Positions 35,133-46,770 of a stretch of DNA of 64,000 nucleotides are shown here, piece after piece (positions within the stretch are counted from its first letter, which is position 1; every line of letters starts with the position of its first letter). Made by a program: the position numbers and the translations under genes. This DNA is from Stictocephala bisonia. Taxonomy: Eukaryota > Arthropoda > Insecta > Hemiptera > Membracidae. Under the pieces are notes generated by a model that saw only the letters and a program-made list of their open reading frames with translations, made no database searches and was not told the origin of the DNA. The DNA lies in NCBI GenBank assembly GCA_035578905.1, contig JAQJVL010000048.1, positions 650,001-714,000 of the forward strand. Direction: 5' to 3'.

Positions 35133-37977
35133 ATGAATTCTTTTGTAATAGTAAACCAAAATATTAGAAGTCTCCGAAAAAATTTTGATTATTTGGTTGC
35201 TGAGCTTTCAGTCTGTGTAAAGCCCCCTGATATCATTGTTCTCACGGAGATATGGATTGCAAAAAGTGAATCAGATTTATTTAAGTTAGAAAATTATAAC
35301 TTTATAACCCATTGCAATGATAATGTTAGAGGTAAAGGTGTTGCTGTATATTTATTAAAAGACAAGATAAAATTAGTTAATTTTGTAATTGAAAATTTTG
35401 CCACATTGGATACTTTAAGGTTAAATATTGTTTCAAATAGATGTGAATTTAGTATTCTTGTTGTGTACAGATATCACCTTACCAATAAAAGTGATTTTAT
35501 TAATGAATTAAAATTGTATTTAGAAAATGATAATAGTTTTAAAGTATCTAGAAACTGGTGATTTTAATATAGATCTGTTGGATTTAAATTTGGTAGCTGA
35601 CAAATATAAGACATGCTTAGCTAGCAGTAGATTTGAGTCATTGATAAATGAACCTTCAAGAATTACAAACAAAACTGCAACATGTTTGGATCATGTGTTT
35701 GCCAGATTACGAGACAAAAGCCTTATCAATGTAGGTTCTACTGTGGCAGATCTAGGTATTACTGATCACTTTATGTCTGTAGTCTGGTTAGAGTTTAAAT
35801 ATAGTAATACATGCAAGAATGTTAACACTGTCAGTAGCTATATAGAATATGATAATTTAAATAATTTATTAAATAATCAAGATTGGAATGATGTAATGCT
35901 ATGTGAAGATCCAAATACAGCATTTGATAAATTCCTTTCAATTTTAAATAATCACATAAATTGCAGTAGAGTATTCAATAACAAGCCAATCACTAATTTG
36001 AATAAATTAAAACCATGGATTAATGACTTGATTTGTATGAAGATAAGGAAAAGAGATCATTATTAAAAACATGTAAGTTACACGTAAATAACTTAAGTCT
36101 TCAGAAATATTATAAAAAGTATAGAAATGATTTAAATTCTTTAATAAGAGGTACAAAGGAAGCTTACTATAGAAGGTTATTTGACAAATGTGTAGGCAAT
36201 TCTAAGAAAACTTGGAGTGTAATTAACAATATTACAGGTAAAAATAACAATAAAGAATCTTTATATTCAGTAGTGTATAATGACATAGTGGTCAATGAGG
36301 AAAACCTTGTTGCAGAGGTATTCAATAGGCATTTCATATCAATAGTGGAGAGCTTACATATATATGAGCTAAAACCAAGCAATTATTATAATTTAAATTC
36401 AGGATACATTTTTAAAAGTAAGAAGGAAGTTTCTTCTATCTTTCTTAGCTATGTTTGTGAAGATGAGGTAGTAAGTATTATTAAAAACTTAAAAAATAGT
36501 TATTCAAATGGCATTGATGGCATTAGTTCTAAATTACAAAAGGAAATTTGCTTCAGTATAGCAAAGGTCCTAACTTTTATTATAAATTTAAGTTTTTCAA
36601 CTGGGATTTTTCCAGATAAGCTTAAGATTGCAACTGTAGTGCCAGTATACAAAAAAGGCCCTAAAAGTGATTGCAATAACTATCACCCATTTCTTTGTTA
36701 TCAACATTCTCTAAGGTAGTTGAGAAATGTATGAAAAAACGGCTTTTAGATTATTTAGTTAAAACAAATTTTTTTAGTTCAAATCAATATGGATTTAGAT
36801 CGGGAATGAGTACTGAGACTGCGTTAATACACTTTATGAAAGATATTTCTGATCATATAAATGTGGGTGAAAAGGTTAGTGCCCTATTCTTAGACATAAA
36901 AAAGCATTTTATACAGTAGATCATAGTATCTTATTGGCTAAACTCTATAATTGTGGAGTTCGAGGAAATGCTTATGAATGGTTTGATAGTTATTTATCTT
37001 GTCGTGTACAATGTGTTAAAATAAATAATTCCATTAGTGAGCTTGGTCAGTTGAAATATGGTGTTCCGCAGGGATCAGTTTTGGGTCCAATCCTATTTTG
37101 AATATTTATTAATGATCTATGTTCTGCAAAGTTAAAAGGCCATTTAACGTCATTCGCTGATGACACTGCCCTTACTTATCATGGCAATAGTTGGAACACA
37201 GTTAGAGTTAACATGAATCATGATTTAAGATGGTTAAAGTGGTGGTTTGTAGAAAATAAGTTAGCTCTAAGTCCTGAAAAAACAATATATGTAAACTTTT
37301 CCTTGCGAAAAAGCAATATAGTTATACCAAATAATTTGTTTTATCCTCGTTTAGGGTGCCTCTGTGATTTTAAATATTGTAATACTGTGTAAACATTTTA
37401 TGTAGTGAATATTAAATACTTAGGTTTATTTATAGACAAGGAATTGAGTTGGAAATTGCATATAAATAATTTAAAGAATAATTTAAATAATGTATTGCGG
37501 ATAACATATTTCTTAAGGGATTTTTGTCCTGTAGACACTTTAAGGTTAATATATTTCTCACTTGTGCAAAGTAGGTTGGAATATTTGGCGATTTGGGGGG
37601 GCACTTATATCAGTAATATTTTGCCATTGATTAAACAACAAAAATGTTTTTTAAAGGTTATTGCTAGGAAGAAGCTCACTGATCGATCTTGGCCTCTGTA
37701 CTTAGAGCTTAATATATTGCCCCTTAGACATCTTTATGTATATAAGGTACTAGTTATTTTCTTTAAAAGATGTGGAAATATACCTGGTGTTGAAGGATTG
37801 TATAGAGAGAGATTAAGAAATAGAAAAAAATATGAGATTCCTAGACCTTTGCTGACATACTATAAAAAAGATATGAATATATTGGTCATAAGCTTTTTAA
37901 TTCATTGCCTGATAAAATTAAAGAAATTAAAAATTATGATAAATTTAAAAGAGAGATTAGGAAATTGTTATTTGAAA
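35133..37977 (+). pseudogene. Decayed CR1/Jockey-type LINE ORF2 (endonuclease + RT)
   Basis: The apurinic-type endonuclease begins VNQNIRSLRKNFDYL (about 35151). It has PDIIVLTEIWI (35227-35260), shifts frame near 35550, and continues GDFNIDLLDLN (35558) with TCLDHVFARL and ITDHFMSV (about 35680-35775). The linker and RT begin near 36030, with NGIDGISSKL (about 36505), VPVYKKGPKSDCNNY and STFSKVVEKCMKKRL after another shift near 36700. RT motifs: NQYGFRSGMSTETAL, SALFLDIKK (36880-36906, then a one-base deletion), GVPQGSVLGPILF with TGA at 37099-37101, and FADDTAL (FADD at 37153-37164). The frame is interrupted again near 37390 and resumes VNIKYLGLFIDKELSWKLH, ending at 37977. There is no RNase H. 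Key catalytic Asp residues remain, but at least five frame breaks make the copy inactive. Confidence 0.9.
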
Positions 37978-38480
37978 TAGATGATGTAGGATTATTGTTC
38001 TGATTATATTTTTAAATTGTTTGTTACATTATTATCTCAGCTTATGGTGGTATTATGATTCAGTTGTAGCATATTCGTATTAAAATTCTATTGTTTGTTA
38101 TCTTTTTGTATTATAAGGTCTATGGTACTTTCTGTTGCCCTTATCCATTTGTATTTGGAATTTGGTACTGTAATTGTAGTGAGTTTACCTTGTTAATATT
38201 GTTGTTCTCATTAGATTTATATTATTTTGTTATTGTTGAATTTTTTTTAATTTAGACACAGCCTGAAACTGTTATTTAAGAATGTAGGGTATATTATTTG
38301 AATTTGTTATTAATATTTATTATAATCTCGGAGAGATTTTTTTTAGAAGGAAAATGCGGCAATAGCAGGAACTATAGTATATGATGGAGCCCCAAATCAG
38401 GCTTGCCTTTGGGGTCCTATTTGTTTCCTCTTTATATATTTGCTATGGAAATATTGATTTATGTAAAATTATTTATTTGT
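37978..38480 (+). mobile_element. 3' untranslated region of the LINE
   Basis: Non-coding tail of the preceding element. It holds the stem-loop GGAGCCCCAAA...TTTGGGGTCC (about 38386-38416), the same kind of terminal hairpin found at 14783, 22361 and 29857 but with different stem sequence. The exact end is not marked by a clear tail. Confidence 0.55.
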
Positions 38481-40277
38481 TATTGTGAAACAAGTTAAAT
38501 GTAATAAAAATCTTTATTATTGTAATCTATGTAGAAACTTTTTTGGAGGAAATAAACATTATGTATTTACGTTAGACTATATGAGTAAAGGCGTTTACTT
38601 ATCTGAGAAAACAATCAGAAAGTTATTATCATATATTACTTATCATATGAATCTCACATATGAGCCATCAAATTATAATTAAAGTTACAGGCAGTCGAAA
38701 CCCCATTTACCACATAGTTACAAATAATTTATCGTGTTATCCTTCCACCTAATTATCATCGATAGACTACTTAATGACACGACGTAACTCTCAAATATGC
38801 ACACAACAATTTAAGTGCGAACGGGCATAAGTATTTAACTAAGCACAATAGTAAGAAATATTACAATTATTTAATCTTAATAAACACAAAGGTAAGCAAA
38901 TCTTTAATCTTAGTAGACTATCGTTAGTACATCACATTTATAAGTATAATTTAACTATTGTAATTCATGAAATATATAGGTAAGGCTAACTACGTCATAA
39001 CCACTCTGACATTATCTTTATCAATATGTATTTGGAAATAATGATAGGAACATGCGATTAGAATAATCTCCGAAATAGATTTTTAACTGTTTAAAAAGAT
39101 TTTGATTTTTATTTTACCACACAAAAATATATTATTAATCTGTTATTCTTTTACGATTCAACTTTATGTTAGTTCTCTATTTAATACATGCTTTCACAAA
39201 ACATTTTATATAATACTATGATCAAAAGAAGTAAGTTTTATTCATAATATACGAAAACGGTAAAAGTACAGATTGGCAAGACAACTTAAAAAAATATAGA
39301 TGGATGATAAAATACTATATAAATTGGGACAAAACAGATTATTACAGTAACTAACACGAGTATCGCAAGTATCAATTCACAGAAAGGACATTTTTTCAAA
39401 GATTTGCATGAAAACTATAAACTATAAAATATCTATTGGGGAAGTTGGTCTTCTGTATAGTCAGACCATTTAAGCTTAAGTTCTTATTTTTAATTTGTAT
39501 TTACATTCTTTTTTGTTTTTGATGGTTTTACTACCGCTCAGAGGTATAATAGTCACAAAAGATGTATATTTTTCATATTTCTTTTTCGTATATTTTTCAT
39601 AGTACAAATATGCTGGAAGCATATTTTCACAAACAGTATCCATGTGAAAGATCCACAAAAACCTCCATCAACATCCCTTAGTTTTTACTTTATCCACCAT
39701 ATATTTATTTAACTAAATGTTCATGTTTATTTATACCACCGATTATATTTTTAGTAACATTAGGGGTTGAGTAACAACTCTTTATGATTAAGGTATAGGA
39801 GTGGGCTAGTTAAAAACTTCAAATTCAATATGAAAAATGTTACCAGATTTGTTATGATCTTATTTTATGATTTTAAATAACTCGAAGTAGCCATTTTCTA
39901 TATTCTTAACTCATCCCTGAATTAAATTATGTGTGAATTATTTCATATTTACAATTAAAAAATTGCACGCCCATCTTAAAATGTGTACGTAAATGGACAG
40001 TAGTATTTAAACATTATAACTTTTGTGAGGGATGTATAATCGAATTAAAAAAAAACTATTGGTAAGGATAGTTTTAATATTTTGTAGTACATATGTCCAA
40101 GCTAAATGCTGTTTCTCAATTATTTAATATACACTAAGTGTCAAAATGTTTGGTTGGTCCTCACAGTTAGATAAATATTCATGTTTTATCGAGTCATAGA
40201 CTGTTGGATTAAGTAGACCTAAATCAATCAATAAATGATGGATCCATTAATCGTTCACTTAGATGAATAATACGCAT
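38481..40277. other. No recognised feature
   Basis: AT-rich. Small frames at 38485-38682 and 39476-39658 look like chance frames. Confidence 0.5.
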
Positions 40278-40370
40278 GAAGTTGAATTGGCACTGAGGAA
40301 TTGGGTAAAGCTCTCAATATACGTCAGATGGCTTTCAATCACTGAGGATAAAGGAAGACGGAGAAGGAAT
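40278..40370 (+). repeat. Dispersed repeat, partner at 50976-51065
   Basis: Shares GAATTGG(C/T)ACTG, AAAGCTCTC, ATATACG, TTCAATCA and GGATAAAGGA in the same order with 50976-51065. Both lie beside CA microsatellites. Family unknown. Confidence 0.6.
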
Positions 40371-40421
40371 GGAGAACTTTCCTTCTTTTCAAACTTAATC
40401 GTGTAATACTAATAATAAAAC

Positions 40422-40888
<467 letters not shown>

Positions 40889-41164
40889 GAGGACACTAAT
40901 TAGATATTATGAACTGTGTTTTTCTCAGTAGCTTAAAGAATAACAGTTTGTTTTAGTTTTACTGCAATAATTTATTTTGAATAAATAAGTGTTGTTGATT
41001 AAGTTCACAAAACAATTCTATTTAACTATTATTACATATATTACTTTATTTAATATTTTATTGAATAATACAATTTATTCTATTAATAATACAGTATTGC
41101 TTTTTACACCCTTTAGATAATGGCTATTTGAGAAGAAAACTAAACTCATATACTGTACTATATA

Positions 41165-43500
41165 CAAGGTGGTTGGCTCTTGGTGTGAACGTTTTTAAGG
41201 GATAATAACATAATGTAAACGAAACACAATGTTGTACATATAAAACTATAACTCTCAACATTGGCTTGGAAATGAATTAAGTTTTTATATATAAAAAAAA
41301 CAAAAAAAAAAAAAAACAGTATTTTGTACAGAAATTTACTATTCTTCGGCAACCCAAAATCATATAACCAAAAGTGACATGATTTTCAGATTTACCATTA
41401 AATTTGATATCTGGAAAAGTCAACATTTTAAATAGTTATATTATAAAATTGATCCTTAGGCCAAGTCGAATTGTAACGTTGTTAAGTTAAAAAAAATATC
41501 AAAGATAATTGAACCAATTATATTCATAACACCCTGTATACAAGAAGGGGTCAAGTTACATTAAAAAACTTTGACATTTAATAAGATTTAAAGTGATATG
41601 CCACATGGTTATGGTTTAGCATTCAGTAAGCCACTTTTAGCAGTCACAAAATTATAATACATAACTAATTAAAAATTAAATATCTAAAAATCAATAGTAA
41701 CAGTGAACTTTGATTTTCATCTATTGTAATTGTGTCTTTCGATAAATAATTAAAGATTATGAAATGTAAGGCAGTTTGAAATACTTTGTGGATGATAGTG
41801 ACAGATAAATGTCAACTTCTTATCAATTATTCCTTTGTCATCTGCTTCCCCAGAATGGTGCATTCATTCCTTATCAGGTTTTGTTAACCAGTGCCCACAC
41901 GAATCTGCTCAAATTAGTCAACTGTATGCTGCCATTGAGTTTACAACAAGTGTGTATGCAGATATGCATTTTGTGTACGGTTTTTGTAACAGCAATGTGC
42001 TTGCCGCTAGAAGATAGTAAGCTCATCGATACCCTAGTCACCGAACACCTAGCTCGGCAGTGTTTACGAGGCTACATCCGTGACTAGTGGAGAGGGGCAC
42101 TGTGTTTAAATTTTCTAATGAGGTAGGCAATATTATTAATGACGTAGAAGTGGAAGATTTGGTTCTTGATAGTGTTATAAATAATCCAGAAACTAGGAGC
42201 CGGCAGGTTACTCGAGAAGTTCGTCTATCAAAGTGGAAGATTTTGGACATTTTAACAGAAACAAACTTAGTGCATAGCATTTCACTTTAGTTCAGGCAAC
42301 TGACTTTGCTCCTAGAGTTGAGTTTTGTCACTGACTATTGCAATCAAACTGAGCAGTACAACTTAAAAAATATATTGTGAAGTTATGAATCTTCGTTTAC
42401 AAGAGAAGGGTTATATACCAGCCACAATTAGCATTTATGGGCAGAAAAAATCCTTAAGCTACAAGGGAAAGATCCGGCTAATATGACGACACATTTTTGA
42501 ATAAACCTTAAACAGAGAAACTTACTTGCAGTTTCTTCAGCACAATCTCCCGGGTTTCTTAGAGGATCTTGACTGTTGATACCATTCAAAGAGACGGGAT
42601 AAGTTACCAACAAGAGTGCGCTCCCTCACACTTCAGCAATGACGTATATGAATGGTTGTCACTGAACTATCCAATACTACCTTACCCCTATGGATTTTTT
42701 CGTGTAGGGGTACATTAAAGACGAGGTATACTCTACAACAGTGAACTCAGAACTAGAATTCTGAGACGCATTTGGGAAATGTCGCCAAACATTACCTTTT
42801 AAAGTTTCAGTTGGAGTAATGAGGAAAAGAGCAAGAGCTTGCATTAGGAAACGAGGCAGGCAGTTTGATAATGATATGTGGAGTTTTAAAACTGTTTTGA
42901 GAATTGCCTCTTTTACCATTAATAGCTCTATTGTATTGTACAAATGTGTCTCTATTGTACTACTAATAATAAAAACAATGTTATGATGGCCTTTACTGCA
43001 TTTCTTACATCAAGTCCAGCTGTAGTGCGTCTTACTATTAATTCAAAGTTGGTCACCGAGTACCAAACCGTAATCATGTGGCATACCAATTCAAAGCTTA
43101 TTAAATTACAAAGTTTTTAATTTAACTTAACCCCTTTTTGTGTATAGGATTTTATGAAAATAATTGGTTCAATTATATTTGATAATTTTTAAACTTAGCA
43201 ATGTTACACTTCGAATTGGCCTAAGGATCAACTTTATTGTATGACCATTTAAAATAATGACTGTTGCAGATAGACAATTTAATGGGAAATCAGAAAATGA
43301 CATCATTTTTGGTCATATGATTTTGGGTTGCCGAGGAATAGCAAAGTTCTGTACAAAAACACTAGTTTTTCAGAAAAACTGAAATTAATTTATTTCCAAG
43401 CCAATTTTGAGAGTTAGACTTTTATATGTACACCATTGTGTTACATTTAAATTATATTAAGACCCCTTAAAAACCTACACACCAAGAGCCAACCACCATG
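41165..43500 (+). mobile_element. Tc1/mariner-like element with ~0.47-kb inverted repeats
   Basis: The left end CAAGGTGGTTGGCTCTTGG and the right end read inward CATGGTGGTTGGCTCTTGG are flanked by TA on both sides (41163-41164 and 43501-43502), the target duplication of this superfamily. Inverted similarity continues inward to about 41635 on the left and 43047 on the right, for example TAATTGAACCAATTAT and TGCCACATGGTTATGGTTT against TGCCACATGATTACGGTTT. The interior carries a decayed transposase on the + strand. Total length is 2,336 bp. Divergence between the repeats shows the copy is old. Confidence 0.8.
41810..42880 (+). pseudogene. Mariner-family transposase remnant
   Basis: Three blocks are readable. 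The N-terminus has TTSVYADMHFVYGFCNSN (about 41940-41995), which resembles the arthropod N-terminal helix-turn-helix domain (DUF4817-type) found on such transposases. A middle block (42087-42288) has VINNPETRSRQVTREVRL, a helix-turn-helix that would bind the inverted repeats. The C-terminal catalytic block has YQQECAPSHFSNDVYEWLS (about 42604-42660), where QQDGAPPH is usual and the catalytic Asp has become Glu. Then follow DFF and YIKDEVYSTTVNSEL (about 42690-42745) and RRIWEMSPNITF. Frameshifts separate the blocks, and the segment between 42290 and 42590 is scrambled or partly lost. Not functional. Confidence 0.75.
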
Positions 43501-43502
43501 TA

Positions 43503-44891
43503 TTTTTAGTACCATACTGTGATGGGAATTTTTAAATTTTGTAATTTCAATTTAAAAATGTCAGTTATAGTTACCATTGAATCAGGTATAGCCAAACTTA
43601 CTCAACCAGAGAAAAAAGACATCTGCCAACCAACACTGCCCACTCACTAGAACTACACACCCAAAACAAAAATAGTCTATTATTTACATTGTATACAAAA
43701 TTAATAATTTGATAGTAATTTATAATACTGTTACAGGGTTGTAAATGACTTAAGTATACTATCATACCATTTAAGTTTAGTAAACACAGCAATATAAACG
43801 TCTTTCATTAGGTTGTTTATTTAACTAACAACCAAATTAATATAAAGGTAGTCTAATATTCAGTAATATTATTTATTTCGTACCATATATTGAATAAATT
43901 AACCGAAGTAAATAAAACAAACACAATGAATAGGCTAAATGTTCTTATAAGGTATGCTTGTAGTGACTCTTCTAGGGGAGATAAAATGTAGCAATAGGCG
44001 TGCGTGACGTGTAATTGTTACGTAGGGAGTAGGGCGACCTAAGGGTGAGGGGCATTGTTGGGGACACTGATTGTCAGCCCACTGTCAGTCAATGTCAGGG
44101 CTATTGTCATCGCAACCCACACCAGACTGTCACATTCTCGATTCTATACTTAAAAAATGGCCGTTTGTTAAGATATTAATACACACTCAGGGTGTTCCAA
44201 AGTCGACCATCTAACTTCTAAAGAACGTTAATTTTGAGGTTATTAAAATTATGAAACCAGCTGTTATGTGAATCTTTTCAAACAAAATAAAAGTATATAA
44301 TGTACACATCACTCTCGTGATACACGTCTGACCACGTTAAGAATGAACGTGGAAAAACATACTGTACTAGATGACGACCAATACACCAGTAACAACAAGG
44401 CACAAGATAGAAAAGTAACCATATTCATGCATGAAACAATTAATAATAGTTCAAACAGAAGATATGCTCTAATAAAGATATAAATAACTGAAACAATTAA
44501 CATATCTGTGCAGAGCAATAATAACTAGAATAAAATTATGATTAATAATTAAATATGAGACATTAATTAACCATTAACAGACATGAATAATTAGATTGTA
44601 GTCAATAGTACAATATTCAAACAGTTTGACTGTAATAATTGATGATTATTTTTTAAGTAGGGGAAATATGTTTACGCACTGAGTGTGGGACTCGCCCCTA
44701 AGAATAACTCTGAGGAGCTGCGCTAACTCATGAGTACTCTTCTAATATAATAATTAATGTTAATAACAATAATAATTTAACAACAATAACAGGGAAAACA
44801 ACAGAAACTGTGTACAGCTTTTAAGTAGAACATAAGTTTTAAGACAGACAGACTATAAATAAGAGTAACAGCATATATAAATATGCTAACC
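43503..44891. other. No recognised feature
   Basis: AT-rich, with a GC-richer patch at about 43975-44140 containing repeated TGTCAG words. The sequence near 44188 (CAGGGTGTTCCAAAGTCGAC) resembles a mariner end, but no partner was found. Confidence 0.45.
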
Positions 44892-45060
44892 ACCTAACCT
44901 AACCTAAACCACCCACCCACCCATACACATACAGTGGTATTAACCCACCCACCCACCCACACACGTACAGTGGTATTGACCCACCCACCCACCTATACAC
45001 ATACAGTGGTATTGACCCACCCGCCCACCCGTACACGTACAGTGGTATTATACCCATACA
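44892..45060. repeat. Minisatellite of CACGTACAGTGGTATTGACC type, with short CCTAA run
   Basis: About four units of 34-36 bp, each with ACCCACCCACCC, ATACACATACAGTGG and TATTGA blocks. They are preceded by CCTAACCTAACCTAAACC (about 44893-44911), three telomere-like CCTAA steps. The array stops exactly at the insertion of the mariner-like element at 45065. Confidence 0.85.
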
Positions 45061-45064
45061 CGTA

Positions 45065-45973
45065 ACTGCAAATATAAGGCACTGCGTATCATTAATCAGC
45101 TGTTTTATATCCAATTCATGTGAACAATGCGTCAGCAGTTTGTTATTAAATAATTATTTATAAAATAGAATGGAAAATATTTCCACAAAACAAATTCATA
45201 AAAGTTGCTCAAATTGGTTGCTCAAAAAAAAATCACGGCCTACAACATTGTAATACAGTTCGATGAACTCGTTCAAAAATATTTACATTCCCCTGAATTC
45301 TTGCTGCAGCTTCTATAATTCTGCCAACCAAGTCTATTAACTCTCCACTGTTGTGCCGTGCACCACTCCTTTCAAGTACCCCCCACAGAATAAAGTCAAA
45401 TGGTTTGAGGTCAGGGGATCTGGCAGGCCTACGTATAGGCCCACCACGTCCCATCCACCTCTGTTCAAATGCAACATTTACGTAGTCTCTGACGCCCATT
45501 CCAAAATGAGCTGGAGCTACTTAATGTTGAGACCACATATCATGTCTGATATGAAGTGGCACATTTGCTTATCATCCATGGAATATGTGCCTGGGTACAG
45601 AGGGGCATGAAATCAGTTAGGTAAAATGAAGGGCCCTTTTAAAAGATATTCAAGCTTGTTTTGATTGCCATTAGCCAAGAAATAAAATTTCTAATTTCAC
45701 ATGCAGTTTACAGATTCCTCACTTGTATCGTTTTTCATGTTTATATTGATTAAAAACTTAGCTGTTTAATTAAACAAAAAACAATATTACTGTATTAAAA
45801 CAAATTGTTGACACCAACAGCTAATGCTTACTTTTCCTTATATCAACAATTCGTTACAAATAAACAGCTGATTCATAGTTGAAATTAAATAGTTCATAAA
45901 TCGCCGAATCATTGTTAACTTAGGTTGATATAAATCAGCTCATTAATGATACGCAGTGCCTCATATTTGCAGT
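45065..45973 (-). mobile_element. 909-bp mariner-like element inserted in the minisatellite
   Basis: The left end ACTGCAAATATAAGGCACTG and the right end read inward ACTGCAAATATGAGGCACTG are flanked by TA (45063-45064 and 45974-45975). The inverted match runs on through CGTATCATTAAT(C/G)AGCTG. The interior encodes the last third of a mariner-type transposase on the - strand. The left TA belongs to the minisatellite word CACGTA, so it inserted into or at the edge of that array. Array sequence does not resume on the right. Confidence 0.8.
45233..45560 (-). pseudogene. C-terminal part of a mariner-family transposase
   Basis: On the - strand, APAHFGMGVRDYVNVAF (about 45480-45515) is followed by RWMGRGGPI, RPARSPDLKPFDFILWGVL (about 45375-45430) and IFERVHRTVLQCC near the end. 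ARSPDL-x-P-x-DF-x-LWG is the well-known C-terminal catalytic segment of mariner-type transposases. A stop precedes APAHFG where the catalytic Asp-Gly would be, and the N-terminal two thirds are missing, so the element could only move with help from another source. Confidence 0.8.
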
Positions 45974-45975
45974 TA

Positions 45976-46620
45976 AACTATTTTAGGTACGCATTGTTGT
46001 ATTATGGAAATAAAATTGATTTACAAATATTGTCACACCTGAGTTATTTATTATTCGATTTCAGTAAATAAGGTGTTGTTTGATTTGTCTCTTGATTGTG
46101 CATCTTTTCTTGACTTTTAAATTTTTTATAGTTATAATGTTTTTCGTGAAATTTGACACTAAAAAATTTAAAAGGCAGCTATTTTGACATGAATTTATTT
46201 ACTGCCTTGGTATTTTACTCTCTTATTTTAACTGTTAAGCTACACATGTGTACTTAATTTGAAGTTCCTACCTTAAATAGTTCCTACCTTAACAAGCTTA
46301 AAAATAACTTAAAAAAACGAATGTATTTAAAAAAAAATTACACTTAAAAAACCAAACAGGTCTAACCTCACAGGCAATCTAGTGTATTTTTCCAAGATTA
46401 TTTTTAACGTGGTCAGACTTTGGCTTACGAGCTCTTTATTAATTAGATATTTTGAGTTGATACATCTTCATTGGAATATGATTGATAACATTAATATACT
46501 AATTAATGGTCATAAGTAAAATTGTAAAAATGCTTCAAGCTTTAGTATGTTAAAAACCAAAATTAAAATAACTTACAATTAACTTTTCCGGTGATTAATT
46601 TGTATAATTGATTATTTTAC
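45976..46620. other. No recognised feature
   Basis: AT-rich spacer with no readable frame. Confidence 0.5.
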
Positions 46621-46770
46621 CATACATATACAGTGATGTTGGCCTTTTTGTCCACCCATACAGGAACTGGGTGTTGAACCACCCATATAAGTATTATGGT
46701 GATAACCCACCCACTCACCTATGCACGTACTGTGGCGATGGCCCATACAACCACCCATACAAGTAATATA
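46621..46770. repeat. Degenerate minisatellite of the CACCCATACA class
   Basis: Three to four poor copies with CATATACAGTGATG, CCACCCATACAGG, ATGCACGTACTGTGGCGATGG and CCACCCATACAAG blocks. This is the same word order as at 44.9 and 49.8 kb but much decayed. Confidence 0.55.

Noticed and set aside
44893..44911. Telomere
   Set aside because: Only three CCTAA steps inside a minisatellite region. Too short for more than a chance or interstitial trace.
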